Part shown: positions 23,833 through 32,844 of the stretch, piece after piece
Numbering within the stretch: position 1 is the first letter of the stretch
Layout of the letters: the number at the start of each line of letters is the position of its first letter
Source: Clostridia bacterium
GTDB lineage: Bacteria; Bacillota; Clostridia; Lachnospirales; Lachnospiraceae
Direction: 5' to 3'
Assembly: GCA_910575725.1 (NCBI GenBank)
Contig: CAJTFE010000010.1
Coordinates: forward strand, 1-64,000
Length of the DNA: 64,000 bases
Translations under genes and position numbers: made by a program
The notes under the pieces: generated by a model
Seen by the model: only the letters and a program-made list of their open reading frames with translations
What the model was told of the DNA's origin: nothing
Databases searched by the model: none

Positions 23833-24597
23833 CTAACAATTCTTTTCATAAAGAAGCAGGAGCCCCCGAAGCAGAAGCTCCTCATCCAGCAGAATCCGAT
23901 TCCGGCAAAGAGGAACAATCACCCTGGCAAGACCGCCTGTGGCAATCAGCGTGCAAGGCTCCCCGAGCTCCTCCTGGATACGGTCGATCAGCCCGTCCAG
24001 GGCTCCGGCGCTGCCATAGAGAATTCCGCTCTTCATAGAATCCACCGTATTACTCCCAATCAGCTTTTTCGGCGGATCAAGAGAAACCTTCGGAAGCTGC
24101 GCAGCCCGGCTGGAAAGGGCATCAAGAGAAACCATCACTCCAGGCAGAATCATTTTCCCGATAAAAGCGCCGGATTTATCAATCACCGACACCGTAGTAG
24201 CCGTCCCCATATCAATCAAAATCTGCGGAACCGGATAATCATGGACAGCCGCCACAGCCGCCACCACCAGATCACTGCCCTGCTGGGCCGGATTATCTAC
24301 CGCCAGCTTAAGCCCCGTTTTAATCCCAGGCCCCACCGCCAGAAACCGCGACCCCGTAAACCGCTCTGCCGCCAGCTTCACCGTATCCGTTACCGAAGGA
24401 ACCACCGAAGAAATAATTCCCCCCTCAACAGCAGAAGCATCCATCCCATACAGAGAAAAAGTCTCCCGGAAAATCACCCCATACTCCAGAGAAGCCCACC
24501 GCTGATTCGTCTCAAACCGCTCAAGAAAACACAGCCGTTTACCCTCAAAGCAGCCAATCACAATATTCGTATTTCCAATATCAACCGTCAAAATCAT
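23833..24597 (-). CDS. coaX: type III pantothenate kinase
   Basis: CoaX phosphorylates pantothenate with ATP, the first step of CoA synthesis. The 254-aa protein has the ASKHA phosphate-1 motif VDIGNTNIVIG (residues 5-15), the GSDLVVAA segment where type III kinases place the catalytic Asp, and phosphate-2 DMGTATTVSVID (about 129-140). The usual GADR motif reads GSDL here: the Asp is kept and the Arg is replaced by Leu. The length is typical. It sits with a PanT-like transporter gene on the same strand and coaBC diverging beyond it, forming a CoA cluster. Confidence 0.93.
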   Translation of the reverse strand: MILTVDIGNTNIVIGCFEGKRLCFLERFETNQRWASLEYGVIFRETFSLYGMDASAVEGGIISSVVPSVTDTVKLAAERFTGSRFLAVGPGIKTGLKLAVDNPAQQGSDLVVAAVAAVHDYPVPQILIDMGTATTVSVIDKSGAFIGKMILPGVMVSLDALSSRAAQLPKVSLDPPKKLIGSNTVDSMKSGILYGSAGALDGLIDRIQEELGEPCTLIATGGLARVIVPLCRNRILLDEELLLRGLLLLYEKNC

Positions 24598-24803
24598 TTT
24601 AATTCCCCAATTCCCCTTTAGAAAAAATCATGGGCAGTAATAAAACTCTACAAAACAAACAAATCACATCCAGGCATCCAGCAAAGCAAAACAACGAATA
24701 CCCCCCGTGAGCAAAACAACCGCCCACAGAGGGTAAAAAAATCATCAGTCAAAAAATCAGCGGCCGAAACCAAACCCGTCAGGAAGACTCAAGCCAAAAA
24801 CTC

Positions 24804-25445
24804 CTAACAGGCCGCAGCCATCTGCTTCCGGAAAAACACCAGAAGCACCCTTCCAAGAGCCGTCACCAGAACCGCCGCCGCAATCGCCTCCGGAATCCCC
24901 GAAGCCGTCACCGTCGTCATAATCAGGCCCCACACAGCACCCCGGGCAACCTCCTTAGCCGCCGCATACTGCGAAGCCAGAAGCACATAGATACTCCCCA
25001 TCACAAAAACCGTATTCGTCAAAGAACCCACAAAACCAGTAACCGGAAGAGCAATCCAAGGCGACAAACGAAGCTTTCGAAGCCCAATCCAGAGCCATCC
25101 CGCCACAACACCAATCAGAACCCGGCATCCGACAGCAATCCAAAGCGTCTTCAAAGCCCCAATCAGATCCTCCGCAAGAAAAGGCGAAAAAGCAAAAGAA
25201 AGCAGCGTAGGAGCCACAGTATTACTAATCATCGAGCAGATCCCAAACACACCTCCCAGAATCGCCCCGGCCAAGGGACCCAAAAGAACCGCCCCAATAA
25301 TAACCGGAATATGCACAGTTGTTGCCTTAATAATCGGAAGCTGAATCATCCCCAGCGGCGTATTCGCCAACAGAATCACAATCGCAGCCATAAGTGCAAC
25401 ACTGACCATCCAACGAGTGTCTTTTCTTGATTTCTCCATATTCAA
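24804..25445 (-). CDS. ECF transporter S component, probably pantothenate (PanT-like)
   Basis: The 213-aa membrane protein has about six hydrophobic helices. The PLGMIQLPIIKATTVHIPV and ILGGVFGICSMISNT segments are typical of small ECF substrate-binding subunits of the PanT group. S components bind a vitamin and dock to a shared EcfA/A'/T module, which is not in this window. Placement next to coaX and coaBC makes pantothenate the likely substrate. AGGAGGAAAATTGAAT precedes the ATG. The 206-bp gap downstream to coaX (24598-24803) holds nothing I can assign. Confidence 0.85.
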   Translation of the reverse strand: MNMEKSRKDTRWMVSVALMAAIVILLANTPLGMIQLPIIKATTVHIPVIIGAVLLGPLAGAILGGVFGICSMISNTVAPTLLSFAFSPFLAEDLIGALKTLWIAVGCRVLIGVVAGWLWIGLRKLRLSPWIALPVTGFVGSLTNTVFVMGSIYVLLASQYAAAKEVARGAVWGLIMTTVTASGIPEAIAAAVLVTALGRVLLVFFRKQMAAAC

Positions 25446-25689
25446 TTTTCCTCCTAAATGTTATTATTCTCCTATTGGAGATACAATACATCTATCTTTA
25501 TACCACAGATCCCAAAAAAAATATACAAAAAAATAAACTTTTTGTGCTATACTAAAAAGAGTTTAAAAAAAACAAAAAACCAAGTTTACCAAATCAATCA
25601 AAATTTAAAAATTACACCCCCTTCATATTTGCATAACCATCATTAAACAACCGATACCCATTACAACAACAAACCACCGCCAAGAAACA

Positions 25690-25897
25690 GGGGATGCCGG
25701 AAACGGAGGCCGCAGGCTTTTCCAATATCAAGTGTCCGCCTGTTCGCGCACACGCCGTATGCTCTGGGCGGACATTACAAAAGCAAAAAGCATCCCAAAG
25801 ACATCAAGCAAAATGTCCGCCCAGAGCATACGGCGTGTACGAGAACCGCGCGAACACAGATATGGAAAAGCCTGCGGCCTCCGTTTCCGGCATCCCC
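25690..25897. repeat. 208-bp palindromic element, copy A
   Basis: Perfect 35-bp outer arms (25690-25724 and 25863-25897) enclose an asymmetric internal loop, then a perfect 27-bp inner stem (ACACGCCG... to ...GGACATT and its complement starting at 25812) and a 35-nt loop. The non-palindromic parts (ATATCAAGTGTCCG..CTGTTCGCG on the left; GTACGAGAACCG..CGAACACAGATA on the right) recur in the element at 46844-47057, while the stems differ. It carries no transposase. It ends 29 bp before coaBC, so its hairpin may affect that gene's expression. The rest of the 25446-25926 gap holds only an AT-rich stretch upstream of the PanT-like gene. Confidence 0.85.
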
Positions 25898-25926
25898 GTC
25901 CCCCCCCACAAAAAAGGAGCCACCCA

Positions 25927-27126
25927 ATGTTAAAAGGAAAAACCGTCATCCTAGCCGTAACCGGCAGTATAGCCGCCTACAAGATCCCTAACCTGGCCCG
26001 CATGCTGAAAAAACAAAACTGCAGCGTCCAAGTCCTAATGACCAAAAATGCCATGAACTTCATCAACCCAATCACCTTCGAAAGCCTGACCGGCACAAAA
26101 TGCCTCATCGACACCTTCGACCGCAATTTCCAATACAGTGTCGAACACGTCGCATTAGCCAAACAGGCCGACCTGGTGGTAGTCGCCCCAGCCTCCGCCA
26201 ACGTCATAGGAAAGATAGCAGGCGGCATAGCAGACGACATGCTGACCACAACCATCATGGCCTGCCCCTGCAGAAAACTCATATCCCCAGCCATGAACCA
26301 CAACATGTACCACAATCCAATCGTCCAGGACAACCTAAAAAAACTGGCCGGTTACGGTTATGAAATCATCCCTCCCGAAAAAGGCATGCTGGCCAACGGC
26401 GACGAAGGCGACGGCAGGATGCCCGAGGAAAAAGTACTTCTGGAATACATTTTAAAAGAAATCGCCTATGAAAAAGATCTCACCGGAAAGAAAGTCCTAA
26501 TCACCGCAGGCGCCACCCGGGAATCCATAGACCCCGTCCGCTTTATCACCAACCACTCCAGCGGAAAGATGGGCTTTGCTCTGGCAAAAGCCGCCATGCT
26601 ACGGGGAGCAGAAGTCACCTTAGTAACGGGCCATACAGAGGCCGTGCCCCCCATATTCGTACACACCCTGCCGGTAACCTCCGCCCAGGACATGTTCGAG
26701 GCAGTAACCAGGGAGGCTGCCGCAGCCGACTACGTAATCAAAGCCGCCGCAGTCGCCGACTACACCCCAGTGTCCATGGCAGATCACAAGCTGAAAAAAT
26801 CCGATCAAGACTTGACGATACAATTAAAGCGCACAAAAGACATCCTGAAATACCTGGGCCAGCACAAAAAACAAGGCCAGCTCCTCTGCGGTTTCGCCAT
26901 GGAAACAGAGGAGCTCTTAGAAAATGCCAGAAAAAAACTGGAATCTAAAAACTGCGATCTCATCTGCGCCAACAGCCTTCGGGAGGAAGGCGCAGGCTTT
27001 GGCGCAGACACCAACCGGATTACCCTGCTCACCAGAGAAAAAGAGACTCAGTTAGAGCTGATGACAAAAGAACAGGCAGCCCACCGCATCCTGGACACGC
27101 TCCGGTACGAGCTTTCAAATGAATAA
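25927..27126 (+). CDS. coaBC: phosphopantothenoylcysteine decarboxylase/synthase
   Basis: The 399-aa bifunctional enzyme joins cysteine to phosphopantothenate (CoaB) and decarboxylates the product (CoaC). The flavoprotein half starts ILAVTGSIAAYKIPNLARM, has the active-site His in VEHVALAKQAD and the PAMNHNMYHNP substrate motif. The CoaB half starts near residue 180 (KKVLITAGATRESIDPVR) with FITNHSSGKMG and the AAAVADY and KLKK elements. ATG 25927 follows AGGAG by seven bases. An in-frame open stretch runs back into the palindromic element to 25732, but its translation is not protein-like and family members start here. Confidence 0.96.
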   Translation: MLKGKTVILAVTGSIAAYKIPNLARMLKKQNCSVQVLMTKNAMNFINPITFESLTGTKCLIDTFDRNFQYSVEHVALAKQADLVVVAPASANVIGKIAGGIADDMLTTTIMACPCRKLISPAMNHNMYHNPIVQDNLKKLAGYGYEIIPPEKGMLANGDEGDGRMPEEKVLLEYILKEIAYEKDLTGKKVLITAGATRESIDPVRFITNHSSGKMGFALAKAAMLRGAEVTLVTGHTEAVPPIFVHTLPVTSAQDMFEAVTREAAAADYVIKAAAVADYTPVSMADHKLKKSDQDLTIQLKRTKDILKYLGQHKKQGQLLCGFAMETEELLENARKKLESKNCDLICANSLREEGAGFGADTNRITLLTREKETQLELMTKEQAAHRILDTLRYELSNE

Positions 27127-27197
27127 CACTGCAAAAACAGCGGCTTTCTGCGGCGGATTTTTCGTTCACAGCTGCCATTTACCTACGGAGGAAGAGA

Positions 27198-30100
27198 ATG
27201 TCATTTGTACACCTGCACACCCACACGGAATACAGCCTCTTAGACGGTTCCAATAAAATCAAAGAATATGCAGCCAGAGTAAAAGAACTAGGCATGGAAG
27301 CAGCCGCCATCACCGATCACGGCGCTATGTTCGGCGTCATCGATTTTTACCGGGCGGCCCGTGCGGAAGGCATCAAGCCCATCCTGGGCTGCGAGGTCTA
27401 TGTAGCGCCCAACTCCCGTTTCGATAAAGAACTCACCGGAGGAGAAGACCGCTACTACCACCTGGTTCTCCTGGCCGAGACCAACGAGGGCTATGCCAAC
27501 CTGGTCAAAATCGTATCCAAGGGCTATGTGGAGGGCTTTTATTACCGCCCCCGTGTGGACATGGAGGTATTGGAGCAGTACCACAAAGGCATTATTGCCC
27601 TGAGCGCCTGTCTGGCCGGAGAGGTGCAGCGCTATATTGTAAAAGGACTCTACGACGAGGCCAGGAAAACAGCGCTCAAATATGAGGGAATCTTTGGGAA
27701 GGGTAATTATTTCCTGGAGCTCCAGGATCATGGAATCCCCGAGCAGAAAACAGTAAACCAGGCTCTTCTGCGCATGAGCCGGGAGCTTGAGATCCCTTTA
27801 GCAGCCACTAACGATATCCATTATACCAACGCCGAGGACGCAAAGCCCCACGATATCCTCCTCTGTATCCAGACAGCCAAAAAGCTCCAGGACGAGGACC
27901 GGATGCGCTACGAGGGCGGCCAGTACTACGTAAAGTCCCAGGAGGAAATGGAGGCTTTGTTTCCTTATGCAAAGGAAGCCCTGGAGAATACGGGAAAAAT
28001 AGCCGAGCGCTGCAACGTAGAGATTGAATTCGGCGTCACAAAGCTTCCCAAATTCGACGTGCCGGAGGGCTATACCTCCTGGGAATACCTCAATAAAATC
28101 TGCTTTGAGGGATTAAAAGAACGCTATCCCAGCGACGACGGAACGAGAAAAGAGCGGCTGGAATACGAGCTTGGCGTGATTAAGCGGATGGGCTATGTGG
28201 ACTACTTCCTTATTGTATGGGACTTTATCAAATACGCCCGTGATCACGGCATTGCCGTAGGCCCCGGCCGGGGATCCGCAGCGGGCAGCATTGTCTCCTA
28301 TGTAATGCATATCACCAACATCGATCCCATGGCCTACCAGCTCCTGTTCGAGCGGTTTCTGAACCCGGAGCGTGTGTCTATGCCGGATATCGACATTGAT
28401 TTTTGTTACGAACGGAGGCAGGAAGTCATTGACTACGTAGTAAGAAAATACGGCAAGGACCGGGTGGCCCAGATTGTAACCTTCGGAACCATGGCCGCCC
28501 GGGGGGTGATCCGGGATGTGGGCCGCGTGATGGATCTGCCCTATGCCTTTGTAGATTCCATTGCCAAAATGATTCCGGCTGAGCCTGGAAGGACCGTGAC
28601 CTTAAAAGATGCCTTAAAGATGAATCCCGAGTTCCGGGACAGCTATGAGAAGGATCCGCAGGTTCACGAGCTGGTGGATATGTCCATGCGTCTGGAGGGC
28701 CTGCCCCGCCACACCTCCATGCATGCCGCCGGCGTAGTCATCTGCCAAAAGGCGGCGGACGAGTATGTACCCCTGTCAAGAGCTACCGACGGATCCATCA
28801 CCACCCAGTTCACCATGACGACCTTAGAGGAGCTGGGCCTTTTGAAAATGGATTTCCTGGGACTGCGGACATTGACCGTGATCCAGGACGCGGCCAGGCT
28901 TGCGGAAAAAAGCGCTCACATTCACCTGAATATGGATGAGATTAATTATGATGACAAGGCCGTATTTGCCTCCATCGGAAGCGGAAAGACCGACGGTATC
29001 TTTCAGCTTGAGAGCGCGGGCATGAAAAGCTTTATGAAGGAGTTGAAACCGAAGAATCTGGAGGATGTCATAGCCGGGATTGCCCTCTACCGTCCCGGCC
29101 CTATGGACTTTATTCCCCAGTATATCCGGGGCAAGGATCATCCGGAAACCATCACCTACGACTGTCCGGAGCTGGAAGAGATTCTGGAGCCCACCTATGG
29201 CTGCATCGTTTACCAGGAGCAGGTAATGCAGATCGTACAGCGGCTGGCCGGATATACTCTGGGAAGAAGCGATCTGGTGCGCCGGGCCATGTCTAAGAAA
29301 AAGGCTTCCGTTATGGAAAAAGAACGGCAGAACTTTGTCTATGGCAATCCAGAAGAGGGGGTGCCCGGCTGCATCAGCAAGGGGATTCCGGAAAAGACCG
29401 CACACAAAATCTTTGACGAAATGACGGATTTTGCAAAATACGCCTTCAACAAGTCCCACGCCGTGGTGTACGCAGTGGTGGCCTATCAGACCGCCTACCT
29501 CAAATACTACTACCCGGTGGAGTTTATGGCAGCCCTTATGACCTCCTGCATTGAAAATCCGGGAAAGGTATCTGAATATATCTTAACCTGCCGCCAGATG
29601 GACATTCCCATTCTGCCGCCGGACATCAACGAGGGAGAGGCCGCATTTTCCATATCCAGCAAGTCTATCCGTTACGGCCTGTCAGCAATCAAGAGCATTG
29701 GACGGCCCGTGGTGGAGTGCATTGTGGCGGAGCGGAAGCTGGGGGGAGCCTTTAAGAGCCTGACGGATTTTATCGAGCGGATGTCCGGAAAAGAGGTCAA
29801 TAAGAAAACCCTGGAAAATCTCATAAAGGCGGGAGCCCTGGACAGCCTGGGAGGAAACCGCCAGCAGTATATGATGGCCTACGCAGGTATTATGGAAAGC
29901 GTGGCTCAGAGCCGCAAGAACACTATGACAGGGCAGATGAGTCTTTTTGATCTGGTGGACGAGGAGGAAAAGGAGCACTTTAAGATTCAGCTTCCCAAGG
30001 TGGAGGAGTACAAAAAGGAGCTTGTCCTGTCCTTTGAAAAGGAGGTTCTGGGCGTCTACATCAGCGGACATCCCCTGGAGGAGTATGAGGAGCGCTGGCG

Positions 30101-30686
30101 GAAAAACATTACGGCAGTAACTACAGATTTCCAGCTGGACGAGGAAACCAACAAAAGCCGGGTACGGGATGGGGAGCTGGTGATTATCGGCGGCATGATT
30201 ACCGCAAAAACCATTAAGTATACGAAAAATAACCGGGTAATGGCCTTTCTGCAGATCGAGGATCTGGTGGGAACCGTGGAAGTGATTGTATTTCCCAATA
30301 TTTATGAGCGCAATTCGGGAATGCTGACAGAGGAGGCCAAGGTATTTGTCAGCGGCCATGTAAACGGGGAGGAGGACAAGGCCAGCAAGCTTATCTGCGA
30401 CCGCATTTTCTCCTTTGACGAGGGAAAGCGGGAGTTGTGGATACAGTTTGCGGATCAGGCGGCCTGCATGGAACAGGAAGCGGAGCTTCTTGGGCTCATC
30501 CATGACAGTGACGGCGGCGACCCGGTGGTTCTTTATGCGGCGGCGGAGCGCACTACAAAGCGTCTGGGAGCCGGGAAGACGGTTTTGGCAGAGGGGGAGC
30601 TCCTTGCAAGGCTTCGGCAGCGTTTCGGTTCAGACAATGTAAAAGTTGTGGAGAAACGTATTGAAAAGCTGAGAAGAATGCATTAA
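27198..30686 (+). CDS. dnaE: DNA polymerase III subunit alpha
   Basis: The 1162-aa replicative polymerase has an N-terminal PHP domain (VHLHTHTEYSLLDG; AITDHG near 38), the palm with catalytic acids in MPDIDIDFCYERRQE (about 396-410), GPGRGSAAGS, HTSMHAAG, a helix-hairpin-helix region (KKTLENLIKAGALDSLGG) and an OB-fold (VIIGGMITAKTIKYTKNN, about 1000). The length is normal for DnaE1/DnaE3-type enzymes of Clostridia, which work alongside PolC. An ACGGAGGAAGAGA ribosome binding site precedes the ATG. pfkA follows after 110 bases, an order often seen in Clostridia. Confidence 0.97.
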   Translation: MSFVHLHTHTEYSLLDGSNKIKEYAARVKELGMEAAAITDHGAMFGVIDFYRAARAEGIKPILGCEVYVAPNSRFDKELTGGEDRYYHLVLLAETNEGYANLVKIVSKGYVEGFYYRPRVDMEVLEQYHKGIIALSACLAGEVQRYIVKGLYDEARKTALKYEGIFGKGNYFLELQDHGIPEQKTVNQALLRMSRELEIPLAATNDIHYTNAEDAKPHDILLCIQTAKKLQDEDRMRYEGGQYYVKSQEEMEALFPYAKEALENTGKIAERCNVEIEFGVTKLPKFDVPEGYTSWEYLNKICFEGLKERYPSDDGTRKERLEYELGVIKRMGYVDYFLIVWDFIKYARDHGIAVGPGRGSAAGSIVSYVMHITNIDPMAYQLLFERFLNPERVSMPDIDIDFCYERRQEVIDYVVRKYGKDRVAQIVTFGTMAARGVIRDVGRVMDLPYAFVDSIAKMIPAEPGRTVTLKDALKMNPEFRDSYEKDPQVHELVDMSMRLEGLPRHTSMHAAGVVICQKAADEYVPLSRATDGSITTQFTMTTLEELGLLKMDFLGLRTLTVIQDAARLAEKSAHIHLNMDEINYDDKAVFASIGSGKTDGIFQLESAGMKSFMKELKPKNLEDVIAGIALYRPGPMDFIPQYIRGKDHPETITYDCPELEEILEPTYGCIVYQEQVMQIVQRLAGYTLGRSDLVRRAMSKKKASVMEKERQNFVYGNPEEGVPGCISKGIPEKTAHKIFDEMTDFAKYAFNKSHAVVYAVVAYQTAYLKYYYPVEFMAALMTSCIENPGKVSEYILTCRQMDIPILPPDINEGEAAFSISSKSIRYGLSAIKSIGRPVVECIVAERKLGGAFKSLTDFIERMSGKEVNKKTLENLIKAGALDSLGGNRQQYMMAYAGIMESVAQSRKNTMTGQMSLFDLVDEEEKEHFKIQLPKVEEYKKELVLSFEKEVLGVYISGHPLEEYEERWRKNITAVTTDFQLDEETNKSRVRDGELVIIGGMITAKTIKYTKNNRVMAFLQIEDLVGTVEVIVFPNIYERNSGMLTEEAKVFVSGHVNGEEDKASKLICDRIFSFDEGKRELWIQFADQAACMEQEAELLGLIHDSDGGDPVVLYAAAERTTKRLGAGKTVLAEGELLARLRQRFGSDNVKVVEKRIEKLRRMH

Positions 30687-30796
30687 AATAACAAAGAGAT
30701 ACAGTCAGAACCGCACTGCCGCCAGTGCCAGGGCAGAAACAGGACGGTTACAGACTGACAGATGAGATATGCGGCAGTATATGGGGAGGAGTAGAC

Positions 30797-31774
30797 ATGA
30801 CAAAAGAAATTAACACCATCGGAGTATTAACAAGCGGCGGCGATGCCCCGGGAATGAATGCGGCGATTCGTGCAGTTGTCAGAAAAGCCATTGCCAACGG
30901 AAAGAAGGTCAAGGGAATCCGGAAAGGGTATTCGGGCCTGCTCAATGAAGAAATCATCGATATGACAGCCAACAATGTGTCCAATACCATTGAGCGCGGA
31001 GGCACCATTCTGTTTACAGCCCGCTGCAAGGAATTTATGACAAAAGAAGGCCAGGAGCGCGGGGCAGAGATTTGTAATAAACATGGAATTGACGGAATCG
31101 TAGTCATCGGCGGAGATGGCTCCTTTAAAGGAGCCCAGGCGCTGGCGAATCTGGGAATTAACACTGTAGGCGTGCCGGGCACCATCGACCTGGATATCTC
31201 CTGTACCGAGTACACCATCGGCTTTGACACAGCGGTTAATACGGCTATGGAAGCCATTGATAAAGTTCGCGATACCTCCACCTCCCATGAACGGTGCAGC
31301 ATCATCGAGGTAATGGGAAGAAATGCCGGCTACATCGCACTCTGGTGCGGCATTGCCAACGGCGCCGAGGATATTCTGATTCCGGAGAATTACGATTATG
31401 ACGAGCAGAAGATTATCAACAATATCATTGCCAACCGCAAGCGCGGCAAGAAGCATCACATTATCGTAAATGCCGAGGGCGTGGGACATTCTACCAGTAT
31501 GGCCCGCAGGATAGAGGCGGCCACGGGCATTGAGACGAGAGCCACCATATTAGGCCACATGCAGAGAGGCGGAAATCCCACCTGTAAGGATCGCGTGTAT
31601 GCATCCATGATGGGGGCCATGGCGGCGGATCTCCTCTGCGCCGGAAAGACCAACCGGGTAGTGGGCTATCAGCACGGCCGGTTCCAGGATTTCGATATCA
31701 ACGAGGCGCTTGCTATGGACAAGGGAATCGATCCCTATCAGTATGAGATTGCCCAGGCGCTTTCCAGACATTAG
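30797..31774 (+). CDS. pfkA: ATP-dependent 6-phosphofructokinase
   Basis: PfkA phosphorylates fructose 6-phosphate in glycolysis. The 325-aa protein has GVLTSGGDAPGMNAAIR (residues 8-24), GGDGSFKGA (the Gly at this site favours ATP over PPi), the catalytic PGTIDLD loop, the MGRNAGYIAL segment and RATILGHMQRGG. In most PfkA the catalytic loop reads TIDND; here Leu replaces the Asn while both Asp residues remain. GGGGAGGAG lies 5 bases before ATG 30797; the frame extends to 30725 without support. The preceding 110 bases could form an AACCG/CGGTT-closed leader hairpin. Confidence 0.96.
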   Translation: MTKEINTIGVLTSGGDAPGMNAAIRAVVRKAIANGKKVKGIRKGYSGLLNEEIIDMTANNVSNTIERGGTILFTARCKEFMTKEGQERGAEICNKHGIDGIVVIGGDGSFKGAQALANLGINTVGVPGTIDLDISCTEYTIGFDTAVNTAMEAIDKVRDTSTSHERCSIIEVMGRNAGYIALWCGIANGAEDILIPENYDYDEQKIINNIIANRKRGKKHHIIVNAEGVGHSTSMARRIEAATGIETRATILGHMQRGGNPTCKDRVYASMMGAMAADLLCAGKTNRVVGYQHGRFQDFDINEALAMDKGIDPYQYEIAQALSRH

Positions 31775-31791
31775 GGCAAGGGAACTGCATT

Positions 31792-32565
31792 ATGATAACG
31801 AGCACGGCGAACCAGCAGGTAAAGCAGCTGATTCAGTTAAATAAGAAAGGAAAGCTTCGGAACGCCCAGGACGTCTTTGTAGTAGAAGGACCCAGGATGT
31901 TCCGGGAGGCTCCCGGGGATCGGATCGAGAAGATCTATCTGTCGGAGACGTATTTCAAAAGCCAGTGGAAGGAAAAAGAGGCCGAAGCTCCCTGGGAGGT
32001 GGTCCGGGACAGCGTATTCAAGGCTATGTGCGACACCCAGACCCCTCAGGGAATCCTCTGCCTGGTAAAACAGTACCACTATTCCCTGTCGGATCTTCTG
32101 AAAAAAGAGGATCCCCTGCTGCTCGTTCTGGAAAATATTCAGGACCCGGGGAATTTGGGCACCATGATGCGCACGGCAGAGGGAGCCGGGGCGGACGGCG
32201 TCATCCTAAGTCCAGGCTGTGCGGATATGTATAATCCCAAAACCATTCGTTCCACCATGGGATCCGTGTACCGAGTCCCCTTTTTTCAGACGGGGAATCT
32301 GAAAGAAACCATGGGGCAGCTTCGGGAGCGGGGCGTGAATACCTTTGCCGCTTACCTGGACGGAGCAAAAGGCTACGACAGACCGGACTACCGGAAGGGG
32401 ACTGCATTTCTTCTGGGAAATGAAGGGAACGGTCTTACCCAGGAGGCGGCTTTAAGTGCCGATACCTGCATCCGGATTCCCATGGAGGGAAAGCTGGAGT
32501 CCTTAAATGTGTCGGCGGCCTCTGCAGTTCTGCTGTATGAAGCTCACCGTCAGAGAAATTTATAA
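31792..32565 (+). CDS. TrmH/SpoU-family RNA 2'-O-methyltransferase
   Basis: The 257-aa protein has an N-terminal SpoU substrate-binding domain (about 1-95) and a knotted SPOUT methyltransferase domain with motif 1 ENIQDPGNLGTMMRTAEG (about 115-132), motif 2 FLLGNEGNGL (about 206) and motif 3 IPMEGKLESLNVSAASAV (about 227-244). It uses SAM to methylate ribose in rRNA or tRNA; the exact nucleotide is not given by sequence. It starts 17 bp after pfkA and is probably cotranscribed. Confidence 0.92.
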   Translation: MITSTANQQVKQLIQLNKKGKLRNAQDVFVVEGPRMFREAPGDRIEKIYLSETYFKSQWKEKEAEAPWEVVRDSVFKAMCDTQTPQGILCLVKQYHYSLSDLLKKEDPLLLVLENIQDPGNLGTMMRTAEGAGADGVILSPGCADMYNPKTIRSTMGSVYRVPFFQTGNLKETMGQLRERGVNTFAAYLDGAKGYDRPDYRKGTAFLLGNEGNGLTQEAALSADTCIRIPMEGKLESLNVSAASAVLLYEAHRQRNL

Positions 32566-32692
32566 GTTTGTTACAGGGGCTGTTTTGTATGCTGATTTGT
32601 CCTGTCATGGGAATATCCGTATGCAAAGCCCCACTTTTTTTGTGTTTTTTGCCAAAAATATTCCCGCAGCCACCACTTTTGTGTTTATACCC

Positions 32693-32721
32693 TTGACAAG
32701 TGCCCTGCTTCCTGCTAAAAT
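32693..32721 (+). promoter_or_regulatory. promoter of the cell wall hydrolase gene
   Basis: TTGACA (32693-32698), a 17-bp spacer and TAAAAT (32716-32721). A second -10-like TATAAT occurs at 32764-32769 without a good -35. The 279-bp gap between the methyltransferase and hydrolase genes contains nothing else recognised. Confidence 0.7.
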
Positions 32722-32844
32722 GACATCGTAACAAAATTGTAATATTTGCGATCATATTTGTAATATAATCGCCGGAAAGAGGAGGCAGAAGGCCGGACAT
32801 TCCGGGCAGAATGTAACATGCAGATATTACACAGGGAGGTTCTT

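Noticed and set aside
23626-24621. 331-aa forward frame opposite coaX
   Set aside because: Arg/Pro/His-rich shadow of the reverse-strand coaX gene.
25732-25926. N-terminal extension of coaBC through the palindromic element
   Set aside because: The translation is Arg/Pro-rich and unlike any CoaC; the family start and an AGGAG site are at 25927.
29682-30503. 273-aa reverse frame over dnaE
   Set aside because: Antisense to conserved dnaE domains; no independent signals.
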